Below, in pieces: positions 1 to 7,916 of a stretch of DNA of 51,921 nucleotides; position 1 is the first letter of the stretch, and each line of letters opens with the position of its first letter. The stretch covers positions 1-51,921 of the forward strand of contig LVBK01000032.1 in the NCBI GenBank assembly GCA_001604385.1. Reading direction: 5' to 3'. A program made the position numbers and the translations under genes. The notes beneath the pieces were generated by a model. That model was not told the origin of the DNA. It was given only the letters and a program-made list of their open reading frames with translations, and did not search any database. The stretch comes from Spirochaetales bacterium Spiro_09 (GTDB lineage Bacteria > Spirochaetota > Spirochaetia > Treponematales > Treponemataceae).

Positions 1-46
1 CCTAAGAGACCCCCCTTCCCCCAAGTAAAATGCGGTACCTTATTGT

Positions 47-101
47 GGGGTATGCGGGGGGTGAGGGGTTTGGGGGGAGGGGGGCCGGCAGGGGCGGAGG
101 G
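47..101 (+). other. G-run tract, potential G-quadruplex
   Basis: Five runs of four to six G lie within 38 bases (47-50, 56-61, 65-68, 72-77, 79-84), separated by loops of 1-5 bases. Further G runs follow to 101. This meets the usual pattern for a stable intramolecular quadruplex on the + strand. The role is unknown. Confidence 0.5.
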
Positions 102-238
102 AACCCGGCGAGAATTGGGGCCATGAGAGATGAGCTGACAGCAGACAGTAAATGCCGGTGAACTGACTGCGGGGAATGGTTGCGTTCTTTCGGGTCTGGA
201 TGATTTCTGATAATCAGCGGACGAGGTGATAATTTTCT

Positions 239-366
239 AAACCGGTGCGAGGAAGGCCAGGAGGGCCGACGGGCGGAGGGGCCGAACGAAGGTGGAGCCG
301 CGCAGGGATGCGCGGCAAAACTGGTGAAAGCCAGAAGGTAGCGGTGTGCGGGATTGCTGCCGGTTT
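239..366. repeat. Weak inverted-repeat-bounded unit A
   Basis: Arms AAACCGG (239-245) and CCGGTTT (360-366) enclose G-rich sequence carrying the same GGAG/CGACGG words as the two units to the right. The arms are only 7 bp, so this unit would not stand alone. It is listed because units B and C have the same design. Confidence 0.25.
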
Positions 367-402
367 GTCCGTGTAGGTGGCAATGGACGATAGACTCTTG
401 AG

Positions 403-532
403 AACAAAAATTATGTGACGAACGGAGGAACGACGGAACGAGGAGCTTGCCCGACTGGAGCGACTGATAAGGAGCGGAGGAAGGGTCTGCGACGAGTGAG
501 GGAGTGACGGAGAGAGACACGTAATTTTTGTT
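403..532. repeat. Inverted-repeat-bounded unit B
   Basis: Fifteen-base arms AACAAAAATTATGTG (403-417) and CACGTAATTTTTGTT (518-532) pair with one mismatch. They enclose about 100 bases of purine-rich sequence with repeated GGAGCGAC and CGGAGG words. The design recalls integron attC sites or small non-autonomous mobile elements. No gene cassette ORF separates the units, so attC identity is unproven. Confidence 0.45.
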
Positions 533-618
533 TACTGCCGAGAGAGAACTGGGGAACTGGTAAGGGTGTAAGACAGCATGAGGGGTCTTGTGAAGGTTAG
601 CCGATTAGATTTCCTGGG

Positions 619-694
619 AACAATTCTACGCCATGAACGGAGGAGCGGAAAGCCCGAAGGGCTGGAGCGACGGAGAGAATGAGGTGGAATTGTT
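619..694. repeat. Inverted-repeat-bounded unit C
   Basis: Eleven-base arms AACAATTCTAC (619-629) and GTGGAATTGTT (684-694) pair with one mismatch around a GGAGCGACGGAG-containing core. The right arm runs on into GTTAAC. AACAATTC...GAATTGTT ends occur in some integron attC sites, but the fit to the full core-site consensus is imperfect. Confidence 0.4.
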
Positions 695-868
695 AACCCC
701 TAAAGTTGAGCCAGCGTAAGAATAGACGGTAATCTTAACAGTCTCACTTTCAGCAAAACTTTCAGCAGATTTTCCAAATACATGCAAACGTAAAGAAAAT
801 AAAGTAAGCATATTGCTTATATATAAAGAATACGCTATACTCATTTGTATAGGTTTACATACGCTTGT

Positions 869-884
869 TGAGGCATTTGCCTCA
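869..884. other. Hairpin at the tRNA fragment boundary
   Basis: TGAGGC (869-874) and GCCTCA (879-884) form a 6-bp stem with an ATTT loop exactly where the tRNA similarity begins. Two bases of the stem belong to the anticodon. It may be a recombination junction or a chance structure. Confidence 0.4.
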
Positions 885-922
885 TAATCCGTCGGTCCCT
901 GGTTCAAGTCCAGGTGGGCCCA
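881..922 (+). tRNA. 3' fragment of a tRNA-Met (CAT) gene
   Basis: The sequence runs from the anticodon loop (CAT at 883-885) through a perfect T arm (CCTGG, TTCAAGT, CCAGG) and the 3' acceptor strand TGGGCCC to the discriminator A at 922. No D arm or 5' acceptor strand GGGCCCA lies upstream, and the 5' half of the anticodon stem cannot pair with the 3' half. This is therefore a partial tRNA, as is left when an integrative element or rearrangement uses a tRNA 3' end as attachment site. An intact copy would be expected outside the window. Confidence 0.75.
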
Positions 923-924
923 TG

Positions 925-965
925 AAAAACCGCCTTACCCCTATGGGGTGAGGCGGTTTTTTTTT
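925..965 (+). terminator. Rho-independent terminator after the tRNA fragment
   Basis: Complementary halves AAAACCGCCTTACCCC and GGGGTGAGGCGGTTTT surround a short TATG loop and run into a T tract. It is a textbook intrinsic terminator 2 bp after the tRNA 3' end. It probably terminated the original intact tRNA gene. Confidence 0.9.
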
Positions 966-1034
966 CGGAAAAGCTTTGCGCGCGGTCCATAAACCCGGGG
1001 CATGAACCGTGAAGCAGGAAAAATCAAGTTCGGC

Positions 1035-1063
1035 TTGACAGCAGGGTACCCGGCTTCTATACT
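1035..1063 (+). promoter_or_regulatory. Sigma-70-type promoter for the 1111 membrane protein
   Basis: A perfect -35 box TTGACA (1035-1040) is separated by 17 bp from a -10 box TATACT (1058-1063). The predicted start near 1070 gives a leader of about 40 nt containing a GGAGG Shine-Dalgarno. TATACT recurs as the -10 box elsewhere in this window. Confidence 0.8.
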
Positions 1064-1110
1064 CACCTCTATCTATGTTAACACAGTCTAACAGACAGCC
1101 GGAGGATCAT

Positions 1111-2622
1111 ATGGAATTGTCGTTGTTTAATCATATCCTGATAGCCTTTCTTGTCCTTATACCCATTGTTCTGATAGCGCGTTCCGTTGTTGCCGGTACA
1201 CGATACTCACCCATTCTGATTATAGTGGTTTTTGGCCTGTTGATGGGAGCCATTCTGTTCAGAAGCGGTGCCGCAACCGAGGGCCTTGTCGAGTTTCCCG
1301 TTATTGTGCTCTTAAGCCAGGTGACCATTATCGCCTTGATTGTCTCTTTTTTTGTCGGGGGACAAGAGCTTCACAAACTGATTTTTTCCAGGCACCTGGA
1401 GATAGATGAATTGGTCAGTCCCTCGCAGGAAGAGATAGTCCTCGGGACAAAAAGAACCCAGTTCTATTATATTCTCAGGTCGATATTTATCCTGCTTGGC
1501 GTTTTCAGTTTTTATAAAATGATCATCGGCTACGATTCCAGGGATATCTTCGGCTCGTTTTATATAGTCATGGCTTACATAGGCTTGGTATTTTCAGTTA
1601 TCCTTATTGACAGCAAGGCAACGATAAAGGACAAACCGGCTTACATCCGCAAAGGGCTTCTGGAGTTTGCCTCGCTTCTGGCCATACTGCTTCTCTCGTA
1701 TTACATTTCTTCAACCATCAAGGATATAATTGGTCTTCCCCAGATATTTTTTGCCATGCTGATATCTTCCGGTCTTGGGTTTATATTCTCCCGCTGGCAA
1801 TTCGGTCCCACAATCCGGGCCCTGCTCTTTGCGGGAATTCCCGTCGTCCTTGCAGCGAATTTTCTTGTCGGAGGAACAAGACTCTTTGAGGCCTTTTCCC
1901 ATCCTGACATGTGGGCAGTCATGGGGTACGGATTTTTTGGTCAACTGTTCTGGATGTTTGGCGGAATAACCCTTCTGGCAATGATGGCCAATCACGTACG
2001 CAATATCGCGCCGGGCATGGCAGGATCTCTGTCGCATTCGGGGCTGACAGGTGCCTGTACGGCAGGAGATCTCGGACAGGAAGCGGCCGCGAGGGCGCCA
2101 ATCATGATCAATGTTCCGTTTATTGGCCATATTTTTGTTTTTTCCATCCTGGCGCATAGTGCACGCATCAACAGCTTTGCTTATCTCCCGATTATCGTCG
2201 TTGCCGTCATTGGATTGGTTCTGACGATTCTTTCCCTGAACCTGCTAAGAAAATCCTCCGGTGATGAAGCCCGGGAAGTCAAAGCGCTGATGCTCTTCAG
2301 CCTTGGATGGCAGCTGACTGCCGTTTTTGGAAGCTTTCTCGTTCTGGGGCTTTCCGGAGTAAGCATCAATAATGCTGCCATTGCCACATCCTCGGCCTTG
2401 TCGCACTTTGGTCTTTTCGCGGCAACTCAGGGAGGAATGTTTGGAACAAATGCAGCGGTGATGATTCCCTTTATTTTTGCCATGCCCTTTCTCGTTCACC
2501 CCCTTGTCTTTGGAATGTTCGGGAAGGCCATGTCCAACGAAGGGATTATGCCCAGAAAAACCGCTATGGTTCTTGCGGTTATCGGCATTGCGGGAATTAT
2601 CTTTGCATTGCTGCTTGTGTAG
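1111..2622 (+). CDS. Polytopic membrane protein, transporter-like, unknown function
   Basis: This 503-residue protein has roughly 12 hydrophobic segments over its whole length and one larger soluble loop near residues 95-130. I do not recognise the family. The architecture resembles secondary transporters of the sodium/carboxylate type, and two glycine-rich segments (about residues 225-235 and 290-335) are typical of transporter cores. A substrate cannot be assigned. The ATG at 1111 is chosen because GGAGG lies 5 bases upstream. An in-frame ATG at 1075 has no ribosome binding site. A consensus promoter precedes the gene and the next gene begins 147 bp downstream. Confidence 0.75.
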   Translation: MELSLFNHILIAFLVLIPIVLIARSVVAGTRYSPILIIVVFGLLMGAILFRSGAATEGLVEFPVIVLLSQVTIIALIVSFFVGGQELHKLIFSRHLEIDELVSPSQEEIVLGTKRTQFYYILRSIFILLGVFSFYKMIIGYDSRDIFGSFYIVMAYIGLVFSVILIDSKATIKDKPAYIRKGLLEFASLLAILLLSYYISSTIKDIIGLPQIFFAMLISSGLGFIFSRWQFGPTIRALLFAGIPVVLAANFLVGGTRLFEAFSHPDMWAVMGYGFFGQLFWMFGGITLLAMMANHVRNIAPGMAGSLSHSGLTGACTAGDLGQEAAARAPIMINVPFIGHIFVFSILAHSARINSFAYLPIIVVAVIGLVLTILSLNLLRKSSGDEAREVKALMLFSLGWQLTAVFGSFLVLGLSGVSINNAAIATSSALSHFGLFAATQGGMFGTNAAVMIPFIFAMPFLVHPLVFGMFGKAMSNEGIMPRKTAMVLAVIGIAGIIFALLLV

Positions 2623-2630
2623 CAGCAATG
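2606..2630 (+). other. Hairpin overlapping the stop codon
   Basis: CATTGCTGC (2606-2614) and GCAGCAATG (2622-2630) form a perfect 9-bp stem with a 7-base loop across the end of the membrane protein gene. A T-rich stretch follows only after about 15 bases, so it is a weak terminator candidate. Confidence 0.4.
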
Positions 2631-2769
2631 GTCGTCCAAGGATTTTTGCTTTTTCTTCTAGTTCATTTCAATGTACGCTTATATCATGCCTAACCGTGAG
2701 TATGGCCAGCATGTTGGCTTGAAAAGTGGCTGATGGGCAACTTCTATACCCGAGAATGAAGGAGAGATT

Positions 2770-3846
2770 ATGGCACTTGCTGAAAAGTTAATGTATGAAG
2801 GTACTGTCGATGTCTCGGAAATCGTGAAATTTATCGAAGATTCACCGGATAAGGATTTATATCATATCGATTTATTTCTTTTAGCTCAAAAGTATGGCTA
2901 TGATATCGAGGAATTGCTGAATATCTTTATTTTTGGCGTTAAAAACGGTGTTTTCAAGATGGAGTGGGAATATCATTGTCCGCACTGTGGGGCAATTGCG
3001 AAAGAAACAGCTACCTTGCATGAGGCAGAGCACGAGAACTATTGCGAGCTATGCAAGGTTGATTTTGCAAACGCCCTTGATAACAACATTGAAGTTTTTT
3101 TCTCGATACATCCGAATATTCGAAAATTATCCCATGAATACAAAGAAGCGTTTGATTCAAACATCATGGACAACATTAATAAAAAAATGATGTATCAATG
3201 GAAAGATAAGAACACTATCTCTGGTATCAACATTATTCAAAACAACCTGTTCCGTGAACTGATGGGGGATGAGGTTCTACAACCTGATCAAAGCCTCGAA
3301 ATTATGAATTCCACCATTTTGTTCACCGATATCAAGAGTTCTACTGAAATGTATACCAGGTTGGGCGATGCCGTGGCGTTCAAATTGGTCAGGGATCACT
3401 TCAGAATTTTGTTCAGGATAATCAAGGAGCATGATGGCGTTCCGGTTAAAACAATAGGAGATGCCGTAATGGGTGTGTTTATAAATGAGCAGAAAGCAGT
3501 ATCGGCTGCGCTGGAAATACAAAGACTGATCAACGAGTTTTCAAACGGAAAAAATAACGATGAGAAAATAGTGCTCAAGATCGGAGTCCATACGGGGAAT
3601 ACGATTATTGTCACACTGAACGGCCGACTGGACTATTTTGGAAACAGCGTGAACACTGCAGCACGAATTCAGGGCCAAGCCTTGCCCGGGGAAGTGGTGC
3701 TATCAGAATTGTTGTTCGAGTCGGCACAAAACAGAGCGATTATCGGGAAGTATGTAAAAAAAGTTCGCAAACAGAATATTGCGCTGAAGGGCATCAGTAA
3801 TGAGCTCAATTTGTTTCATATAAATATGTTTGAACAGACGTCGTAA
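2770..3846 (+). CDS. Class III adenylate cyclase with N-terminal zinc-ribbon region
   Basis: The 358-residue protein has an N-terminal domain (1-175) with two CxxC pairs (CPHC 70-73, CELC 92-95) that probably bind zinc. A class III cyclase domain follows (about 183-340). Visible catalytic features are the metal Asp in FTDI (D187), the lysine and second Asp in VKTIGD, the DYFG aspartate, and the NTAAR transition-state Asn/Arg. Lys plus Asp indicates ATP rather than GTP. It has no membrane segment, so it should be cytosolic and make cAMP. GGAGAG precedes the ATG. The gene is AT-rich compared with its neighbours. The next gene, a sigma factor, begins 16 bp downstream. Confidence 0.85.
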   Translation: MALAEKLMYEGTVDVSEIVKFIEDSPDKDLYHIDLFLLAQKYGYDIEELLNIFIFGVKNGVFKMEWEYHCPHCGAIAKETATLHEAEHENYCELCKVDFANALDNNIEVFFSIHPNIRKLSHEYKEAFDSNIMDNINKKMMYQWKDKNTISGINIIQNNLFRELMGDEVLQPDQSLEIMNSTILFTDIKSSTEMYTRLGDAVAFKLVRDHFRILFRIIKEHDGVPVKTIGDAVMGVFINEQKAVSAALEIQRLINEFSNGKNNDEKIVLKIGVHTGNTIIVTLNGRLDYFGNSVNTAARIQGQALPGEVVLSELLFESAQNRAIIGKYVKKVRKQNIALKGISNELNLFHINMFEQTS

Positions 3847-3862
3847 CAAGGTTCCCGTGTAT

Positions 3863-4576
3863 ATGAATATTGACACGGTATATCATGATTATGCCCCCCT
3901 GGTGAGCCGCCTCACGAGGAGAATGATCCGGAATGGAGAAACTGCCCGTGATGCGGCGCAGGAAGCCTGGGTCGAGATTGTCCGGGCGCTGCCTTCGTTC
4001 GAGGGTCGATCTTCTCCCTCCACCTGGGTATGGTCAATCGCGCGCAGAACAATTTTCCGGTATGCCATGCGGGAGAAAACCTGGTCAACCCGCTTTCTTC
4101 GCGAATTTTTTTCGGCCCATTCGGATGACGGCCTGTGGGATATGGATCGAATCCCCTGCGAGGATCGGGAGACATGGGTCCGGATTAATTGTTCTGATTG
4201 TCTTTCGGCAATACTTCATTGTGTCGACAACGAGACCCGGTTTGTGTATCTCCTGCGCGAGATGGCCCGGGCCGACTATGCGGAAATTGCGGAGATTACG
4301 GAAACCGATGAAGCGGCAGTCAGGCAAACCTGTCTGCGGGCCCGTAAAAAAATCCGGGGATTCCTTTCCGGTGAATGTGCAATCTATAATCCTTCGGGGA
4401 CCTGCCGGTGCAAGATGAAACAGCCGATTGCACAGGTTGACCCGAACTTTCTTGCAGAACAGGAACGAGTCAGGTCATTGTACCGCAAGCTCTGTTTCCT
4501 TGACCGGGCCGATGCCTGGTATGGGAATCAGGTTGATTACTGGAAAGACCTCTACGAGCGGGAAGCAAAGAAATAA
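3863..4576 (+). CDS. ECF-type RNA polymerase sigma factor with Cys-containing C-terminal tail
   Basis: The 237-residue protein has sigma region 2 near residues 5-75 (signature around DAAQEAWVEIVRALPSF) and sigma region 4 near 130-170 (ADYAEIAEITETDEAAVRQ). A tail of about 65 residues contains a Cys cluster (ECAIYNPSGTCRCKM). A similar NP..CRC tail occurs in a subgroup of ECF sigma factors and may bind metal or sense redox state. No anti-sigma gene is adjacent, although a membrane protein lies two genes downstream. I chose the ATG at 3863, with AAGG upstream. An ATG at 3830 would overlap the cyclase gene and lacks a ribosome binding site. Confidence 0.75.
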   Translation: MNIDTVYHDYAPLVSRLTRRMIRNGETARDAAQEAWVEIVRALPSFEGRSSPSTWVWSIARRTIFRYAMREKTWSTRFLREFFSAHSDDGLWDMDRIPCEDRETWVRINCSDCLSAILHCVDNETRFVYLLREMARADYAEIAEITETDEAAVRQTCLRARKKIRGFLSGECAIYNPSGTCRCKMKQPIAQVDPNFLAEQERVRSLYRKLCFLDRADAWYGNQVDYWKDLYEREAKK

Positions 4577-4639
4577 TCATATCTGGTTGTCACAAAATCC
4601 CCTGTCATTCCACCAATATCCATAAGAAGGAGTTCTTGT

Positions 4640-5071
4640 ATGGAAATGAATGGAATTGCGTATTGTGGAATCGATTGTGCAAACTGCGAGCTGTTTCGTG
4701 CGAACGATAATCGTGCCGCCCAGGAACGGGTTGCGGCAAAGCTCGGAATCCCTGCCGATAAGGCAGTCTGCGACGGCTGCAGAACAAGCGGCTGCGTACT
4801 GAAACCCGACTGTTCAACAAGAAAATGCGTGACCGCCAAGGGGCATGCTTTTTGCTCGGACTGTGTTTCCTTTCCCTGCACCAGGATAATGCCACTTGCC
4901 GAGGGCGCGGCGGTCTATCCCCATAACATGAAGTTGTATAACCTGATGCGCCTTCGCCTTTTGGGCCCGGAAGAGTTTCTGCGCGAGGCCGCGATGAACC
5001 GAAAGCTGTACTTTACCGGTTCTTTTGCCATTGGTGAGGGTCCTCGCCTGAAACCGGAGCGCGACGCATGA
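4640..5071 (+). CDS. DUF3795 cysteine-rich protein
   Basis: This 143-residue soluble protein opens with the DUF3795 pattern: YCGIDCANCELF, then further Cys pairs in CDGCRTSGC, CVTAKGHAFCSDC and PC. The regular cysteine spacing suggests zinc or iron-sulfur binding. The biochemical function of the family is not established. A good ribosome binding site (AAGGAG) precedes the ATG. Its stop codon overlaps the next start (ATGA), which indicates translational coupling with the membrane protein that follows. Confidence 0.8.
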   Translation: MEMNGIAYCGIDCANCELFRANDNRAAQERVAAKLGIPADKAVCDGCRTSGCVLKPDCSTRKCVTAKGHAFCSDCVSFPCTRIMPLAEGAAVYPHNMKLYNLMRLRLLGPEEFLREAAMNRKLYFTGSFAIGEGPRLKPERDA

Positions 5072-5697
5072 GAATTGCCAGGCGCCTTTTTCTGACCTAT
5101 GTACACCCCCTTACTTCTATCGGTGAAACAGCCTCCTCCGGCACGGTATTCAGGGACGGCTTTTTATGTATGCTGTGCCCTGCAATCGGCTATCAGCTTA
5201 TGTACATTATGCTCGCGAAAGCCGGGGGCGCGCCCTCGACCTTTACTCCCTGGCTTGCAATACCGAAAGAGGTGTATTATCTTGCGAACCGTTTCCTTAT
5301 TGTTCCAAGTCTTCTGCTCTGCTGGTTTTTTGCGTCGGCGGTTCTTCACAGTATGCTTTACGCCCTTTCGGGGCGAGGTTCCTTCGAGTCAGTGCTGGGG
5401 TCCCTGGGACACGCTGTTGCCGTTTCGATGAGCTTCACGCTGGTACATGACCTTGCGATGAGCCTTGCGTCGGTAACCGGAATCATCGACCCGACCGCTC
5501 ACGAGGTGGCAATGAATAGCCCGGGCATCTGGCGAAATATCCTCTGGCTTAGTTTTGCCCTGTATGTCGGGTACTTTGTGCTCACCTTCACTGTCGTTGC
5601 GCGGGTGACCCACCGATTGTCGTGGTTTACGAGCGCAATTACCGGGGTTGCTTCTTTTGTGTGCTTCCAGACGGTATTTCTGGTATTCAACCGGTAG
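5068..5697 (+). CDS. Yip1-like membrane protein
   Basis: A 209-residue protein with about five hydrophobic segments. It starts with a basic, soluble N-terminus ending in HPLTSIGE, as in bacterial Yip1-domain proteins. It overlaps the DUF3795 gene by 4 bp (ATGA) and so forms the last gene of the cyclase, sigma, DUF3795 cluster. The function is unknown. It could act as a membrane partner of the sigma factor, but nothing in the sequence shows this. Confidence 0.6.
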   Translation: MRIARRLFLTYVHPLTSIGETASSGTVFRDGFLCMLCPAIGYQLMYIMLAKAGGAPSTFTPWLAIPKEVYYLANRFLIVPSLLLCWFFASAVLHSMLYALSGRGSFESVLGSLGHAVAVSMSFTLVHDLAMSLASVTGIIDPTAHEVAMNSPGIWRNILWLSFALYVGYFVLTFTVVARVTHRLSWFTSAITGVASFVCFQTVFLVFNR

Positions 5698-5810
5698 CGG
5701 GAACACAGGAAATACATGAAAGTTTCGGGTATAGACTAAGGAAGTTGCATTGTGCATCTCAATGTTCGGGATTTGTTGCTCGGGTAAGGTTGAAAGGGAT
5801 AAGGAAAGAG

Positions 5811-5840
5811 TTGGATATCTCCAAAAAGTAAGGGTATACT
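5811..5840 (+). promoter_or_regulatory. Promoter for the hsdR remnant
   Basis: TTGGAT (5811-5816), an 18-bp spacer and TATACT (5835-5840) precede the start at 5871. AAGGA lies about 9 bases before the ATG. Confidence 0.6.
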
Positions 5841-5870
5841 CAAAACATTACCAACTAAGGAATTATAAAT

Positions 5871-6832
5871 ATGGACAATTCCCTTTCCGAACGAGATATC
5901 TGCACAAAGTTCATAACCCCAGCCCTTGAACGGGCTGTGCGGGATATTCAGGGGCAGGTCCGTGAGGAGTTTCCCCTGACCAAAGGACGGATCATCGTTC
6001 GGGGGAAGGTTCACGCGCGGGCAGAGCATAAACGCGTTGATTATGTTCTGTTTACAAGCCGAACATCCCTATCGCCGTGATTGAAGCGAAGGACGCGACT
6101 CAATCCGTCGGCTCGGGAATGCAGCAGGCTCTTGGTTACGCGAGATTACTTGAAGTGCCCTTTGTCTTCAGCTCGAACGGCAAGGGTTTCCTTTTTCATG
6201 ACAAGCTTTCGAAAGGGACCATCGAGCGGGAAATCTCCCTCGACGACTTTCCGTCTCCCGAAATGCTTTGGGCTTCGTGGCGCGCTTCTCAAGATATGAC
6301 CGGCGAACAGGAAGCGATCGTCACGCAGGACTATTACAGCGACGGAAGCGGAAAGACGCCGCGCTATTATCAGCTTCTCGCGATCAACAAGACGGTCGAG
6401 GCGGTGGCTCGGGGACAGAACCGGATTCTTCTCGTCATGGCGACGGGGACGGGCAAGACCTTTACCGCGTTCCAGATCATCTGGAGGCTGTGGAAGTCTC
6501 GGACGAAGAAGCGCATCCTCTTTCTCGCGGACCGGAATATTCTCGTGGACCAGACAAAGACGAACGACTTCAAGCCCTTCGGCTCGGCCATGACCAAAAT
6601 CGAAAAACGTCAGGTCAACAAATCGTACGAGATCTATCTTTCGCTCTACCAAGTCGTGACCGGCACCGAGGAAGAGAAGAACATCTACAAGCAATTCAGC
6701 CCGGATTTCTTCGATCTTATCGTTATCGACGAGTGTCACCGGGGATGTGTGGCGGAGGACTCTGCCTGGCGCGAGATACTGACGTATTTCTCCAAGGCGA
6801 CGCATATCGGGCTCACGGCGACCAGATCCTGA
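5871..6832 (+). pseudogene. hsdR: Type I restriction endonuclease R subunit (HsdR), frameshifted and truncated
   Basis: The first frame (5871-6050) gives the HsdR N-terminus (SERDICTKFITPAL, then HKRVDYVL). A single-base loss near 6051-6053 shifts the frame. Restoring one base would read [15 protein letters not shown], the conserved nuclease motif of the family. The second frame runs through the helicase start, with Walker A in [13 protein letters not shown], and DECH in IDECHRG. It reaches the motif THIGLTAT and then ends abruptly at about 6828, where GH26 sequence begins. Only about a third of a normal R subunit remains, and no hsdM or hsdS is nearby. It cannot encode a working restriction enzyme. 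Confidence 0.85.
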
Positions 6833-7778
6833 ATCCCTCCGGCTTTTTCGGGTATCAACCCCTTGTGGCCGAACTGGAACGCGAGACCGGCGAAGTGCCG
6901 GGGCTTCTCGGCCTTGATTTCGAACATGACCAGATCTTCAGTAAAGTGCAATTGCACGCGGCGATCCAGCCCTTGATAGAACACGCCCGCAAGGGCGGCA
7001 TGGTCACCGTCAACTGCTCGCCCCATAACCCCTGGCTCAACGACGAATCGGATATTCTGAATCATCCCGGAGTATGGACCGACACCAGAACCCTTGGCGG
7101 CAATGCCAAAAAGTGAACATGCGCGAGCTTGTCGACCCGACGTCGCCCATGTTCCCTGTCTGGCGGCGCAAACTCGACCGCATAGCAACGGCCCTGGCGG
7201 AATTGCAGGAGGCGGGCGTCGTTGTCCTCTGGCGACCCTTGCAGGAAATGAACGGCGACTGGTTCTGGTGGGGCATCAGCAGCCACAAGTTCAGCGGCGA
7301 TCCGTACATTAATCTCTGGCGCGACATGTACGCATACTTCACCGAAACCAAAGGCCTCCATAATCTTCTGTGGGTGTTCTCGCCGGCAATGGAGGAAAAC
7401 TATGTGTTTGGCTGGCTCTACCCTGGCGACTCTTACGTCGATATCGTGGCGGGCACCAAGTATGACGACCAGCTGATCGTGCCGGGGTACGCCGAGCTGC
7501 AGCGGTACAACAAGGTTGTCGCGATGACCGAATTCGGCACGCGGACCTGGCGCTTGGGGGACGGCGGGGGAATGCACAGTTTGCGGGGCGAGTCCGATAC
7601 AAACCTCTTCGCGCACCGCCTCCTGAACACCTATCCCAGCGCGGCCTATTGGGTCTCCTGGCACAACTGGCCCAACGACGACGGCACCAGCGAACATCAA
7701 GCTCTCGTTTCGAACCGTAACGCCAGGCAACTGTTTCAGGACCCTCGCGTCCTGACCTTGAGCCGACTGCGGAAGTAG
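6829..7778 (+). pseudogene. GH26 beta-mannanase remnant, 5'-truncated and frameshifted
   Basis: Coding similarity starts within the hsdR remnant at about 6829 with [20 protein letters not shown]. It runs to an A5 tract at 7108-7112, where loss of one base moves the frame. The second frame (from about 7113) continues through RELVDPTSPM to 7778. The acid/base glutamate (PLQEMNGDWFWW) and nucleophile glutamate (AMTEFG) of family GH26 are both in the second part. The 5' end with signal peptide and start codon is missing. This indicates a deletion or recombination that joined two unrelated genes. The homopolymer frameshift could also be a sequencing error, but the missing 5' end could not. Confidence 0.8.
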
Positions 7779-7792
7779 AGAGAAAAGATTCA

Positions 7793-7900
7793 GATTGAGG
7801 CAGAGGGCGTTACGTGGGGCGAACTACGTACCGCGGAGCCCCCGCGAAGGGCGCGAACGGAGGTTGCGCGCGGGTCGTAGGCGGGACACGGGATTCACTC
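7793..7900 (+). repeat. GATTGAGGCAGA dispersed repeat, copy 1
   Basis: The copy begins GATTGAGGCAGAGGGC and continues with CGAACTA and CGGAGCCCCC. All three blocks recur in the same order in the copy at 31720-31843, in inverted orientation. It lies just after the GH26 remnant and has no coding potential. Confidence 0.6.
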
Positions 7901-7916
7901 TATGAGCGGTCGGCGC

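Larger units (their letters stand above)
1..868. other. Gene-free region with G-rich and inverted-repeat sequence
   Basis: I see no credible protein gene here. The open frames are low-complexity, lack ribosome binding sites and match no family. The DNA is dominated by purine-rich words built on GGAGCGACGG and by three inverted-repeat-bounded units, listed separately. It lies directly upstream of a truncated tRNA gene. It could therefore be the end of an integrated element or a patch of repeat-rich intergenic DNA. The left boundary is outside the window. Confidence 0.6.

Noticed and set aside
2-520. Open frame of 172 codons on the - strand
   Set aside because: It is Pro/Ser-rich low-complexity translation of the repeat units, with no ribosome binding site and no family resemblance.
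3840-3852. Thirteen bases GTCGTAACAAGGT identical to the conserved 3' region of 16S rRNA
   Set aside because: The match stops at once on both sides, it lies at the cyclase/sigma factor boundary, and no other rRNA sequence is nearby. It is a chance match.
6146-6805. 219-codon frame opposite hsdR
   Set aside because: It is antisense to clearly conserved helicase motifs and has no family features.
6268-7116. Long + strand frame spanning the hsdR and GH26 remnants
   Set aside because: Its first half is an out-of-frame shadow of hsdR. Only the part after about 6829 is coding-like (GH26). It is treated as part of the pseudogene, not as a fusion protein.
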